From Vibrio splendidus (GTDB lineage Bacteria; Pseudomonadota; Gammaproteobacteria; Enterobacterales; Vibrionaceae), in NCBI RefSeq assembly GCF_001557875.1, contig NZ_LNRF01000001.1:1674001-1738000 (forward strand): a stretch of DNA of 64,000 nucleotides, given 5' to 3'. Below the pieces are notes generated by a model. That model was not told where the DNA came from and ran no database searches. It worked only from the letters and a program-made list of their open reading frames with translations. Positions 27,976 to 36,858 of the stretch are shown here, in pieces; positions within the stretch are counted from its first letter, which is position 1; each line of letters opens with the position of its first letter. The translations under genes and the position numbers were made by a program.

Positions 27976-29280
27976 CTATTTAAAATTGATCTTCATTGCA
28001 TCGCTATTGATGCCTTTGTTCACTGGGTAGCCCATAGTCGCAACAACCATTGAGATATAAGGATCAATATGTGAGAAGAACTGTTTCCAGCCTGCACACA
28101 AATAGTTCAGCCCTGTTTCACCATCGAGGGTTTTGATAAAGCGATTTTTCGGGCACTCACCAAAACAAGCAAACTGATAAGTACACTCTCGGCACTGTTT
28201 AGGTAACGTTGACTCTTTTGCTCGACCAAATTCTTCTTGGCCTTTTGAAAATTGCAGGTCTTCAAGCTTGGCATTATTGATGTTGCCGAGCTTGTATTCT
28301 GGGTAAACATAGTGGTCACACGCGAATACATCGCCGTTGTGCTCAATAGCTAATCCTTTACCACACATAGGTGCAAGTGTACAAAGTGGGTTAACTCGCC
28401 CCATCCAAGTTTCAACGCAAGATTCAAAATACGGCACATTTACTTTGCCGATGTCGTTCTCTAACCATTCGTCGAAAATGGTGCATAAGAACTCCCCCCA
28501 TTGATGGGCAGAAACGCACCAAGACTCTACAATTGAGTTCGGGTGGCTAGGCTCAGTTTCGGGCATGCCTTGAAAAAGAACCTCTTCTTCAGACCATTTC
28601 TGTGGTGCTGTATCTCGGAATGATTTCGGTTCGACGATAGGGATGAATTGCATCTGTGGCGAACGAATCTCATCGCGTAGAAAGCGGTAGACTTCGAGTG
28701 GGTTTGAACCAGTGAGGTTGTTTACACAAGTCAGCGTTGCAAAATTGACGTTGTGTTTATGAAGAACGGCAACACCTTTCATAGTTTGCTTAAACGTGCC
28801 TCGCCCCGAGCGGTTGGTTCGGTAAGCGTTGTGGATCATTTCAGGTCCATCAATGCTCAAGCCGACCATGAAATTGTTTTTACTTAAAAACTTGCCCCAA
28901 TCATCATTAAGTAACGTCCCGTTAGTCTGCAGGTTGTTCTCAATTTTCACGCCTTTCGGGCAGTATTTCTTTTGCAGGCGAACTACGTCACGAAAAAAGT
29001 TCACGCCTAATAGCGTCGGTTCTCCGCCTTGCCAATGGAAAACTATCTCAGGAAAATTTTGCTGCTCAATATAGGTTTTGATGTAGGTGTCGAGCATCTC
29101 TTCGCTCATTTGAGTCGCGCAGCCACGCTCATGGCCTAGCAACTCTTCTTTACTTAGGTAGTAACAGTAAGTGCAATCAATATTACATGCTGATCCAATA
29201 GGCTTGGTCATAATATTCATACGTTTCGCGGGTGCTGCTTTTGGCAACATAATGGTGTTGTGTTGAGCTGATTGGGTCAT
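27976..29280 (-). CDS. Anaerobic sulfatase-maturating enzyme (radical SAM/SPASM)
   Basis: A 434-residue radical SAM enzyme with the cluster-binding C32-x3-C36-x2-C39 (CNIDCTYCYY) and a C-terminal SPASM region rich in cysteines (CTLAPMCGKGLAIEHNGDVF with CDHY; CRECTYQFACFGECPKNRF). Family members, including AtsB and AslB, oxidise an active-site Cys or Ser of sulfatases to formylglycine in the cytosol before export. The obvious client is the sulfatase encoded at 29607-31187, whose site is of the Cys type. The gene has its own promoter region with a copy of the 20-bp dyad motif at 29388, and leads a run of nine same-strand genes ending in batD. Confidence 0.93.
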   Translation of the reverse strand: MTQSAQHNTIMLPKAAPAKRMNIMTKPIGSACNIDCTYCYYLSKEELLGHERGCATQMSEEMLDTYIKTYIEQQNFPEIVFHWQGGEPTLLGVNFFRDVVRLQKKYCPKGVKIENNLQTNGTLLNDDWGKFLSKNNFMVGLSIDGPEMIHNAYRTNRSGRGTFKQTMKGVAVLHKHNVNFATLTCVNNLTGSNPLEVYRFLRDEIRSPQMQFIPIVEPKSFRDTAPQKWSEEEVLFQGMPETEPSHPNSIVESWCVSAHQWGEFLCTIFDEWLENDIGKVNVPYFESCVETWMGRVNPLCTLAPMCGKGLAIEHNGDVFACDHYVYPEYKLGNINNAKLEDLQFSKGQEEFGRAKESTLPKQCRECTYQFACFGECPKNRFIKTLDGETGLNYLCAGWKQFFSHIDPYISMVVATMGYPVNKGINSDAMKINFK

Positions 29281-29387
29281 TGTTATTCCTCTTCTCGTTC
29301 ACTCACATTCACTGTGCGATTACTTCCCTAAGATGGAAACCGATAACGGTTATCTAATGCCATTATTCAACAGCACTTGTCAGCCGT

Positions 29388-29407
29388 AATCAGTAGTATT
29401 ACGGATT
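29388..29407. promoter_or_regulatory. 20-bp dyad motif, copy A (upstream of the maturase operon)
   Basis: AATCAGTAGTATTACGGATT lies 108-127 bp before the maturase start and differs at one base from copy B upstream of the sulfatase. The overlapping CCGTAAT...ATTACGG (29384-29404) forms a second dyad. Probable operator for the LuxR-type regulator at 31415. Confidence 0.7.
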
Positions 29408-29479
29408 CTATTCATTGATCATGGGAACCAAAGAGCGGCTGCAAACAAAAGAGCTCTTGAAATCAAAAAAGCGAAAACA

Positions 29480-29508
29480 AAAAGAGCGATCACAAGGATC
29501 GCTCTTTT
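29480..29508. terminator. Terminator after the sulfatase gene
   Basis: AAAGAGCGATC and GATCGCTCTTT enclose ACAAG, with A- and T-runs on either side. It separates the sulfatase transcript from the maturase operon, so these are two transcripts. Confidence 0.88.
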
Positions 29509-29606
29509 AAGTCGTTCGTCAGCTTTTTAGCGGAGGCTTATTTAACTCGCCTCTGAGCCAAACAAGATGAGTTTATTACTCAATATGATTAGCTTGTTGC
29601 TTAGTA

Positions 29607-31187
29607 CTATTGGTATTGAGCTCGCTGCCAGATTTGCATCTTATCTGCGATCTTGTCGATAGAGAACGAACCTGGAACTTGGCGCGGTGGGAATTCTTGG
29701 AATGTTTTCAAGAATTGGAATGTGTAAGCCGCACCTAAGTACATGTACGGTAGATGCTCTACACGCCATTGTTGGTAGCCTACACCATCTTTATGTGCAT
29801 TTTCATAAGGGTCTTGACGCAAATTAAAAATGTAAGGGAAACGCAGCTCTTCAAACTGACACTGCCAAGTTTCAACACCATGACACTCGTTCACAGTGAA
29901 CATCACTTTCCAGTCGCCCATACGAACGGCTGAAATATGACCATCATCGGCTGCATAAACGAAACCTTTACGAGGCCACTCAACAGAATTATCTGCTGTT
30001 GTGTTATTGCCTTTCTTAAGTGCCGGCATTAAGTCAAAGCCATCTAGATGAACTTTGTACTCTTTACCGTTAAGTTTTTTGCCTTTCTTCAGGTCAGCGA
30101 CAATGTTTTTCTCGCCAGCAGCACCTAGAAATGTTGGAGCCCAATCATTGTGCGCCGCAATCTCATTTGCAACAGAACCTGCTGGAATCTTATTCGGCCA
30201 GCGCATCATTGCTGGTACACGGAAACCGCCTTCCCACGTTGAGTTCTTCTCACCGTAGTAACGAGATGTCGCGCCGTCTGGCCAAGACCATTTCTCTGCG
30301 CCGTTATCAGTGGTGTACGAAACGATGGTGTTATCAGCGATCTTCAGTTCGTCCAGCTTATCAAGTAGTTGACCGACCATGTTGTCGTGCTCAACCAGAC
30401 CATCACCGTATAAACCACCACGCTTTGACAGGCCTTTGGATTCTTCTTTCAGGTGAGTCCAAACATGCATACGTGTTGAGTTGAACCAAACGAAAAATGG
30501 CTTTTTCTCTTTATGAGCACGATCGATAAAGTCTAATGCGCCTTCTAGGAACTCTTCATCAACCGTTTCCATACGTTTAATCGTTAGGGCACCCGTATCT
30601 TCAATGCGACCATCGGCATATGAATGGATAACACCACGCGGGCCAAATCTTTTCTTAAAGCCTGGCGCTTGCGGGTAATCTGGATGCTCTGGTTCTTCTT
30701 CAGCGTTCAGATGGTAAAGGCTACCCATGAACTCATCAAAACCGTTAGCCGTTGGTAGATGCTCGTCGCGGTCACCAAGGTGGTTCTTACCGAACTGACC
30801 TGTCATGTAACCTTTAGCCTTGAGCATGGTTGCGATTGTAGGATCTTCTTGACGCATACCTTCAGCAGCACCTGGCATGCCTACTTTTGTCAAACCAGTA
30901 CGCATTGGGTGTTGACCTGTGATGAATGCACTACGACCCGCTGTACAAGAGTTCTCACCGTAAAAATCGGTAAACAGCACGCCTTCGTTCGCGATACGGT
31001 CAATATTCGGTGTCCAGTGACCCGCTTGGCCTCGTGTGTATGCCGAAATATTATCGATACCAATATCGTCACCCCAGATCGCTAGGATGTTAGGGCGGCT
31101 CGTATCCGTGGTCGCGTAACTTGCCATTGCAGTCGATGCAAGTGCAGCACCCATCGCAAGCTGTAGGAAGGTTTTCTTTTTGAACAT
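29607..31187 (-). CDS. Periplasmic sulfatase (arylsulfatase family)
   Basis: A 526-residue type I sulfatase with a clear signal peptide (MFKKKTFLQLAMGAALASTA, cleavage after MASYA near residue 25). The formylglycine site is C81 in SCTAGRSAFITGQ (C-x-A/T-x-R), and calcium ligands include D40-D41 (WGDD) and a distal DNGAEKW. The enzyme hydrolyses sulfate esters in the periplasm; the substrate cannot be told. It needs the maturase encoded 327 bp downstream. It has its own promoter with dyad motif copy B and a strong terminator. Length and motifs are complete. Confidence 0.94.
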   Translation of the reverse strand: MFKKKTFLQLAMGAALASTAMASYATTDTSRPNILAIWGDDIGIDNISAYTRGQAGHWTPNIDRIANEGVLFTDFYGENSCTAGRSAFITGQHPMRTGLTKVGMPGAAEGMRQEDPTIATMLKAKGYMTGQFGKNHLGDRDEHLPTANGFDEFMGSLYHLNAEEEPEHPDYPQAPGFKKRFGPRGVIHSYADGRIEDTGALTIKRMETVDEEFLEGALDFIDRAHKEKKPFFVWFNSTRMHVWTHLKEESKGLSKRGGLYGDGLVEHDNMVGQLLDKLDELKIADNTIVSYTTDNGAEKWSWPDGATSRYYGEKNSTWEGGFRVPAMMRWPNKIPAGSVANEIAAHNDWAPTFLGAAGEKNIVADLKKGKKLNGKEYKVHLDGFDLMPALKKGNNTTADNSVEWPRKGFVYAADDGHISAVRMGDWKVMFTVNECHGVETWQCQFEELRFPYIFNLRQDPYENAHKDGVGYQQWRVEHLPYMYLGAAYTFQFLKTFQEFPPRQVPGSFSIDKIADKMQIWQRAQYQ

Positions 31188-31260
31188 AGCTCAAGACCTT
31201 TTGTAATTTTAAAAGTAATTTCTTTCCGTGAGCTATTATTTAAGAAACTAGAAATTGGGT

Positions 31261-31280
31261 AATCAGTAGTATTACTGATT
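31261..31280. promoter_or_regulatory. 20-bp dyad motif, copy B (sulfatase / LuxR divergent promoter)
   Basis: AATCAGTAGTATTACTGATT is a perfect dyad: 8-bp arms AATCAGTA and TACTGATT around GTAT. It lies between the divergent sulfatase and LuxR-type genes, 74-93 bp upstream of the sulfatase start. It is the best copy of a motif found six times in the window. Confidence 0.78.
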
Positions 31281-31414
31281 TAAATAATAGTGAGGTATCT
31301 AACCTAAGCGATATCCACTAGACATATGGGCAAATATTTGACTTATAACCCCATAAAAAGCTAGTTTACACATAGGATTAGTAGCTATTAAGTTAATAAG
31401 GTTGATTGTGTACA

Positions 31415-32194
31415 ATGAAAAATACCGTTGAGATGTCTTTTGAAGATCTAGTGACAGAGCAGTCCAACGCATTAATTGGAGCGGCACCTAAAGACTTTGA
31501 TGCGACTTGGCACAGCATCGCACACACAGTACTGGATTGGTTCGAAATAGATAGAGTAACACTGTTTCCCAATTCCATGATTATGCTTAACGACGGAAAA
31601 ACGGTCACCATCGCTCGTGACGGAGTACCTAAACTCAACCCTCAAAGTTTTATCAGTGGCAACTACCTCGACTATCTAAAACAGCTAAGGACCAAAAGAA
31701 ATTGGCTCACATTTAACGAACAAGAAATGAGTGACCACAAGATATCAGTTATAAGAACACTGTATAAAGAAGGGGGACGTTGGCATGGCATCATCCCTCT
31801 CAAATTATTTGGTCAAGACTGGGGTGCTTTGTCATTTTCCAGATTTAACAACAACTTAGATCCACTATCAGATCGAGACATGAAACGACTCAAGCTCATT
31901 TGTGACATTTGGCTTTGCTATTGGCAGCACTCAACAATGTCTAGAAACTTAAAACAAGATCAGCCTACGAATGCGAATGAAAGTGAAAAGCTTCTATTAC
32001 TGTCGCCAAAACAGTGCTCAGTTCTGACTCTACTTGCACAAGGTTTTACGGCAAAACAATGTGCAGAAAAGTTGTTTTTAAGCCCTCGAACCATCGAGTC
32101 ACACAAATACCGCATGATCGACATACTGGAACTTGAAAATAATACTGAGCTTATCCAATTTGCACTACGCAACGGCCTTGGAATTGATCAATAG
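31415..32194 (+). CDS. LuxR-family transcriptional regulator
   Basis: About 259 residues. The C-terminal GerE-type HTH (LLSPKQCSVLTLLAQGFTAK, then LSPRTIESHKYRMIDIL, about residues 197-245) is clear. The N-terminal 180 residues form an unrecognised sensor domain, possibly GAF-like (LTFNEQEMSDHKISVIRTLY; WHGIIPLKLFGQDWGALSFS). I chose the ATG at 31415; an in-frame TTG at 31406 sits closer to AAGG and is possible. It is not a two-component regulator, having no receiver. It is divergent from the sulfatase, with a perfect 20-bp dyad between them, and is the obvious candidate to bind all six motif copies. Confidence 0.9.
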   Translation: MKNTVEMSFEDLVTEQSNALIGAAPKDFDATWHSIAHTVLDWFEIDRVTLFPNSMIMLNDGKTVTIARDGVPKLNPQSFISGNYLDYLKQLRTKRNWLTFNEQEMSDHKISVIRTLYKEGGRWHGIIPLKLFGQDWGALSFSRFNNNLDPLSDRDMKRLKLICDIWLCYWQHSTMSRNLKQDQPTNANESEKLLLLSPKQCSVLTLLAQGFTAKQCAEKLFLSPRTIESHKYRMIDILELENNTELIQFALRNGLGIDQ

Positions 32195-32232
32195 TCCCAT
32201 CACACACATGAGTTCCACGCCTACTTTCTGAA

Positions 32233-32269
32233 AATAATGCATACCACTGCAATAGTGGTATGCATTATT
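32233..32269. repeat. 16-bp perfect inverted repeat after the LuxR gene
   Basis: AATAATGCATACCACT (32233-32248) and its exact complement (32254-32269) enclose GCAAT. It is a strong hairpin 39 bp after the LuxR-type stop but has no T-run, so it is either a transcript-end hairpin or an operator. It abuts dyad motif copy C. Confidence 0.75.
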
Positions 32270-32287
32270 GCCGTAATACTACTGCTT
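32268..32287. promoter_or_regulatory. 20-bp dyad motif, copy C (upstream of the SDR gene)
   Basis: TTGCCGTAATACTACTGCTT matches the reverse form of copy B at 15 of 20 positions, including the uninterrupted core GTAATACTACTG. It lies 157-176 bp before the SDR start. Confidence 0.6.
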
Positions 32288-32443
32288 ACAAAGCCGGTGA
32301 CAGGATTTAATTTAGGACATCAGCAAACTGAACCCTTCAATATATATCTATAGCTATTGGCTCTATTTTATAAAGGCCATCAAGTATCCACATGTATATT
32401 TCCGTTCAGGTCTGGTTATTGATTATTTATCTGGAGTTTGTCT

Positions 32444-33271
32444 ATGTTCGTCAAAAATATATTAGTCACTGGTGCTTCGTCTGGCATTGGTAAAGATCTG
32501 GTGATTAAACTTCTCAATGAAGGTCATACTGTTTACTGCGGAGCAAGACGCGTTGATAATATGCTCGATCTAAAAATATTAGGCGCCACGGTTCTAAAAG
32601 TTGATGTTAGAGATGAAGAGCAGATCAATGCAGCCATTGCAAAGATGATTGAAGAAGTCGGTCATATTGATATTGTTTACTCTAATGCTGGCTACCCAAT
32701 TGCAGGACCTGTTGAAGAAACTCCGATAGAAAAAGTACACGCCCTCTTCGATACTAACGTTTACGGCGCTGCGCGTGTTGCAAGAGCTGTATTACCTCAC
32801 ATGCGAGAAAGAAACCAAGGCCGCATCATTTTTACTACCTCTATTGCTGCGCGTGTCTCCACCAGCATGAACTCTTGGTACTCCGCGACAAAACATGCAT
32901 TAAACGGCATGGCAAAAGGGCTATCTCAAGAAGTCGCCGACTTTAATATTCAAATCTCAACGATTGAACCGGGTTGTGTGCAAACAGAGCTTGATGCAAT
33001 CCAACTACGGGATATGAAAGAAACCAATCAGCTTTCGGCTTATAAAGTGATCGTCGACAAATCTCATCAATTCTTACACGACGCGTATAGAAAAGGTGCA
33101 ACGCCAGAATCAACTGTGAACCACATGCTAAAAGCAGGGTTTGATTCAAAACCCAAGCTTAGTTACCAAACCACACTAGACGCAAAGCTAATGACTTTCG
33201 TACAGCGAGTAATCGGTGAAAAAGCGCTAGGCTCTATATTTCTAAAACTGATCAAGCGCACGTCAATTTAG
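32444..33271 (+). CDS. Short-chain dehydrogenase/reductase
   Basis: A 275-residue classical SDR. The NAD(P)-binding motif is TGASSGIG (residues about 9-16), the structural motif is NAG (YSNAGYPIAGP), and the catalytic residues are Ser in TTSIAARVS and Y-x3-K in WYSATKHALNG. R36-like positions in YCGARRVDN suggest NADP preference, but this is weak. The ATG at 32444 is preceded by TGGAG at good spacing. The substrate is unknown. It may belong to the sulfatase regulon because motif copy C lies upstream. Confidence 0.9.
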   Translation: MFVKNILVTGASSGIGKDLVIKLLNEGHTVYCGARRVDNMLDLKILGATVLKVDVRDEEQINAAIAKMIEEVGHIDIVYSNAGYPIAGPVEETPIEKVHALFDTNVYGAARVARAVLPHMRERNQGRIIFTTSIAARVSTSMNSWYSATKHALNGMAKGLSQEVADFNIQISTIEPGCVQTELDAIQLRDMKETNQLSAYKVIVDKSHQFLHDAYRKGATPESTVNHMLKAGFDSKPKLSYQTTLDAKLMTFVQRVIGEKALGSIFLKLIKRTSI

Positions 33272-33629
33272 ACTCGATAATACTTGATCACTTAGCTTGA
33301 ACACTTAAATTGGTAGCTGTATGGGAACATGAAGCTACCTTCAGCTAATATTCGGATGTCCGCATTCATCCTCGAACCTACTCCCCAAGGTTATCTACCG
33401 TTCCATTTCTCTTACCTGTCTTTTTCTTTTCCTTTTTCTAGAAAGTTGGCTCTTAGCAAAACCAACACGCACTTATACCGTAATTCTACGGTTTAGCTTC
33501 ACGTTCACGCCCCATACACTGCACGGTGGTTTGAAGCAGTGCAACGTTCACAACTGCATATTGCTCTCATGACCATTAGTAAACGCAATCAAATTCAATC
33601 ATTTTATTTAGAACACTTTCGGAGATGTT
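33272..33629. other. Intergenic region with hairpin and dyad motif
   Basis: The 358 bp hold a hairpin (GGTAGCT at 33312-33318 with AGCTACC at 33333-33339), probably the end of the SDR transcript, and dyad motif copy D at 33475. I see no ORF of interest. Confidence 0.6.
33475..33494. promoter_or_regulatory. 20-bp dyad motif, copy D (upstream of the NSS transporter)
   Basis: ATACCGTAATTCTACGGTTT matches the motif at 14 of 20 positions and is itself a dyad (ACCGTA...TACGGT). It lies 136-155 bp before the transporter start. Confidence 0.55.
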
Positions 33630-35057
33630 GTGGCGAGTAACCTTTCACAATCAAGAGACACATGGGGATCAAAGCTAGGCTTTGTAATGGCAGCGGCAGG
33701 TTCTGCTGTGGGCCTTGGGAATATTTGGAAATTCCCATATACCGCAGGTGAGAGCGGTGGCGGCGCCTTCGTTCTTATCTACTTAGCCTTTGTCATTTTC
33801 ATTGGCTTTAGTGTCATGCTAACGGAATTTGCTATCGGTCGACATACACAAAAATCAGCAGTGGGTGCATTTAAAGCGACTGACCGACGCTGGACATTTA
33901 CCGGCGTAATAAGCGTGGTAAGTGGGCTGCTAATTATGGGGTTTTACCCGGTTGTCGGTGGCTGGTCTATCGCTTACATCTATAAAATTGCCACAGGCTT
34001 ACTCAACACTCCCCAACTAATAGGGGAAAGCTTTACTGACTTCATTTCTACACCAGTAGAGCCTTTAATGTGGATGAGTGTCTATCTCTTTTTGAATGTA
34101 CTTATCGTCATGAAAGGTATTTCTGGCGGCATTGAAAAAGCAGGTAAGATCCTAATGCCAATGTTGTTCATGATCTTGGTGATCGTATCGATAAAAGGAT
34201 TGTCATTACCGGGTTCAAGCGCTGGCCTTAAGTTCCTATTTAGCCCTGACTTTTCTAAAGTAGACAGCAACGTTGTGCTTGCAGCACTCGGACAAGCCTT
34301 CTTCTCTTTAAGCCTAGCAACAGGTTGTATGATCACATACGGTAGCTACCTAAAGAAAAAAGAGAACCTAGTACAAACGACGGCGATGGTCGTTGCTATG
34401 GACAGTGGCGTTGCTCTACTGGCTGGTATCGCAATGTTCCCTGCAATGTTTGCATTTGGCATGGAGCCTGCTGCTGGCCCTGGCTTAGTTTTTGTTGTTG
34501 TACCTCAGCTGTTTGCAGAAATGGGTGGCGTGATCGGCTTACTATTCGCACTACTTTTCTTTGTAGGCCTTAGTGTTGCAGCGCTCACTTCTTCTGTATC
34601 TCTTTTAGAGGTTGCGGTTTCGTACTTAATCGATGAAAAACAGATGACACGCTTTAAAGCGGTACTGGTATCCAGCATTACGATGATCAGTATGTGTGTA
34701 CTCTCTTCACTGTCGCTGGGAGGTATTGGCCCTAAGTTATTCGATACCGGCGTGTTCGATATCTTCGATCTATTGACTGACAAGATATTCTTAGCCGTTT
34801 GCGGCATGTTCATTTGTATCTTTGCAGGCTGGAGATTAAACAAAAAAGACCTAGAAAATGAGATCACCAACAATGGTGAAATTTCATTCCCTCTGTTTAA
34901 CCTTTGGTACGGCTTAGTTAAATACGTCATTCCTTTTGCAATCGCAATCGTTGCTTTTATGGGCGTGAAAGCTGGTTTTGACAGCGGCAAAGGCGAAGTC
35001 ATGTTAATGGGTATCGCATTTATCGCGCTCACCGCGGTAATTTCTAAACGCTTCTAG
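33630..35057 (+). CDS. Sodium-dependent transporter, NSS/SNF family
   Basis: A 475-residue transporter with about eleven to twelve membrane segments. TM1 carries the NSS signature (AAGSAVGLGNIWKFPYTAGE), including the Na+/substrate-binding unwound region, and TM6-8 motifs follow (FFSLSLATGCMITYGSYLKK). The family imports amino acids or related amines with sodium. It starts at GTG, with GGAG five bases upstream; the ATG at 33625 is out of frame. A terminator at 35088 makes it a single-gene transcript. Motif copy D upstream suggests co-control with the sulfatase genes. Substrate unknown. Confidence 0.93.
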   Translation: MASNLSQSRDTWGSKLGFVMAAAGSAVGLGNIWKFPYTAGESGGGAFVLIYLAFVIFIGFSVMLTEFAIGRHTQKSAVGAFKATDRRWTFTGVISVVSGLLIMGFYPVVGGWSIAYIYKIATGLLNTPQLIGESFTDFISTPVEPLMWMSVYLFLNVLIVMKGISGGIEKAGKILMPMLFMILVIVSIKGLSLPGSSAGLKFLFSPDFSKVDSNVVLAALGQAFFSLSLATGCMITYGSYLKKKENLVQTTAMVVAMDSGVALLAGIAMFPAMFAFGMEPAAGPGLVFVVVPQLFAEMGGVIGLLFALLFFVGLSVAALTSSVSLLEVAVSYLIDEKQMTRFKAVLVSSITMISMCVLSSLSLGGIGPKLFDTGVFDIFDLLTDKIFLAVCGMFICIFAGWRLNKKDLENEITNNGEISFPLFNLWYGLVKYVIPFAIAIVAFMGVKAGFDSGKGEVMLMGIAFIALTAVISKRF

Positions 35058-35087
35058 AATCTGCGTCGACTTAAAGCGATGAATAAC

Positions 35088-35120
35088 GAAAGCCTGTCAT
35101 CAAACGACAGGCTTTATTTT
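35088..35120 (+). terminator. Terminator after the NSS transporter
   Basis: AAAGCCTGTC and GACAGGCTTT form a 10-bp stem around ATCAAAC, followed by ATTTTT. Confidence 0.88.
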
Positions 35121-35188
35121 TGGCTTTCTACTCACTCACCTACCCTTTAAATTCGCTCTAGATCATATTTTTCTCGACTAAAAATCAT

Positions 35189-35208
35189 GACCCGTATTTT
35201 TACTGATT
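35189..35208. promoter_or_regulatory. 20-bp dyad motif, copy E (upstream of the first DUF3302-HlyD pair)
   Basis: GACCCGTATTTTTACTGATT matches copy B at 15 of 20 positions with a perfect right arm TACTGATT. It lies 101-120 bp before the DUF3302 start. The paralogous pair at 42869 lacks a comparable site. Confidence 0.55.
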
Positions 35209-35308
35209 CACTCTGTTTAGTAGCTCCGTACCATTTCTCCACTCGTTCACCACTCTTGAGTGAACCCGCTCTAGCTTAATTTTTTCATTACCCCTTTTAG
35301 GAAGCTTT

Positions 35309-35632
35309 ATGAGTTTAATTAGCATGCCTTTCGTCGACACTGCATTCGACACTGGCTTACACGTAGTAGCAGGACTGGTACTGGTTGGTACTGTTTTAGG
35401 CGCGTTATATGCGTTTTGGAAGTTCCATGAACTACCTATCCATCACGCAGATAAAAAGAAACATGGTCAAATGGGGTTAGTCACCATTCTCACCTGGATA
35501 GGCTTTATCTGGCACTGGGTTTGGGTGCTGGCCGTTATTATTGCTTTTGTCGACACGGAAAAGAGCATACGCCGCATTCGTCATATTTGGCATGACACCG
35601 CACCAACTCAAACTACAAAGGCAGGAGAATAA
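35309..35632 (+). CDS. DUF3302 membrane protein (YiaW/YibI-like), copy 1
   Basis: A 107-residue protein with two or three membrane segments: about 17-38 (LHVVAGLVLVGTVLGALYAF) and 63-90 (VTILTWIGFIWHWVWVLAVI). The pattern HELP...K..H...L.TWIGF.WHWVWVLA.I is shared with the second copy at 42869. In E. coli, DUF3302 proteins YiaW and YibI are encoded beside HlyD-type proteins YiaV and YibH; the same pairing occurs here with two bases between the genes. Probably a small partner subunit of the HlyD-type protein. Function unknown. Confidence 0.85.
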   Translation: MSLISMPFVDTAFDTGLHVVAGLVLVGTVLGALYAFWKFHELPIHHADKKKHGQMGLVTILTWIGFIWHWVWVLAVIIAFVDTEKSIRRIRHIWHDTAPTQTTKAGE

Positions 35633-35634
35633 CG

Positions 35635-36858
35635 ATGTTAGAAGGTTTAGCTGTTTGGGCTTTGTTTATTTATCTACTTCGCCTTGTTGGGGTGCCTTGG
35701 ACAAAACCATTTAAAATGTTTGCTTATGGTGGTGGCTCTATCTGGCTTGTATTCGTATGGGTTGGCCTTATTACGTGGGCTCCGATGGATCTATCCGGCG
35801 GTTCCGTTGTGCAATCACCACACATTCAATTACGACCAGGTTCAACACGAGTAACGGGCAATATTGAAGCCCTTCACATCTCACCGAACAGTGAAATTAA
35901 AAAGGGCCAATTGATTTACGAGCTCGACGATGACTCATACGTTATCGCCGTTAACAAAGCAGAAGCGCAACTAGCGATTGCTGAAATGGCTCATAAAGCA
36001 GCTTTACAAGATATCGATATCGCAAAGACAAACTACCGAGCTTCGCTTGAAGATATTGAGATAATCAAGAACCAGATATCTGCAGCAAAACAAGACCTGA
36101 CGCTAAAACAACGCACGCTAAAGCGCTATGTCGACCAGAATGCAAAAGTTAAAAAAACGATTACAGAAAGCGTCCTTGATCAACAACGAACAGCCGTTGA
36201 AGTTGCAAAGAACCAGCTCACGATCATTGAGTCGCAATATCAGAAGTCAGAAATTACGGCAAATAAAAACCTAAACCTAATTGAGAAGTCACAGATTTCC
36301 GAGATCAGTAAACAGGCCGATCTTCAAAACAAGAAAGCAGCTCTCGCTCAATCAGAATGGGATTTGGCACAAACAAAGATCTACGCACCAAGCAATGGTT
36401 ATGTCACCAACTTTATGGCTCGTGAAGGTCAATTTGTTGGTGCTATGCCTCGACTAAAAATGTACAGCGATGAGAAGTTTGTCTTGATGAGAATTAACCA
36501 TCAAGCATTTAGAAACATCAAAGTTGGCCAAGAAGCCGAGTTTGCTACCGCCATTTACCCGGGTAAAGTATTCAATGCTCACGTAGAAGGAATTGTTGAA
36601 GCGACTGGTGAGTCTCAAGGTTCTTTGCTTGCTCGTGAAACCAACGTGCGCGCAACAACAGGTAAGAACGTGATGAACAAGCACCACTTTGTTCGTCTGC
36701 GTATTACCGAACCTGAAGGCTACGACATTCCAGTCGGTGCCGTTGGACTAGCTTGGGTTAACGCTGAGAAACCAATTCCATTCTTGAATTTCTTGAATGT
36801 CATTCGCGGCATCATCATCCGAATGAAAGCTCAAATTTACTTCATATATAGCATGTAA
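35635..36858 (+). CDS. HlyD-family membrane-fusion protein (YiaV/YibH-like), copy 1
   Basis: A 407-residue protein with two N-terminal membrane segments (residues about 4-22 and 35-52), a lipoyl-type half (IEALHISPNSEIKKGQLIYE), a long coiled-coil hairpin (about 100-235) and the second lipoyl half (AQTKIYAPSNGYVTNFMARE), followed by a beta-barrel domain. This is the membrane-fusion/adaptor architecture. No inner-membrane exporter or outer-membrane TolC-type gene is adjacent; the only partner is the DUF3302 protein. It is clearly paralogous to the product of 43213-44436 (shared start MLEGLA.WALFIYLLRLVG.PW). Role in transport unproven. Confidence 0.88.
   Translation: MLEGLAVWALFIYLLRLVGVPWTKPFKMFAYGGGSIWLVFVWVGLITWAPMDLSGGSVVQSPHIQLRPGSTRVTGNIEALHISPNSEIKKGQLIYELDDDSYVIAVNKAEAQLAIAEMAHKAALQDIDIAKTNYRASLEDIEIIKNQISAAKQDLTLKQRTLKRYVDQNAKVKKTITESVLDQQRTAVEVAKNQLTIIESQYQKSEITANKNLNLIEKSQISEISKQADLQNKKAALAQSEWDLAQTKIYAPSNGYVTNFMAREGQFVGAMPRLKMYSDEKFVLMRINHQAFRNIKVGQEAEFATAIYPGKVFNAHVEGIVEATGESQGSLLARETNVRATTGKNVMNKHHFVRLRITEPEGYDIPVGAVGLAWVNAEKPIPFLNFLNVIRGIIIRMKAQIYFIYSM

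Noticed and set aside
34505..35032. 175-residue ORF antisense to the NSS transporter
   Set aside because: Shadow of a membrane protein with low-complexity Ser/Pro/Ile composition.
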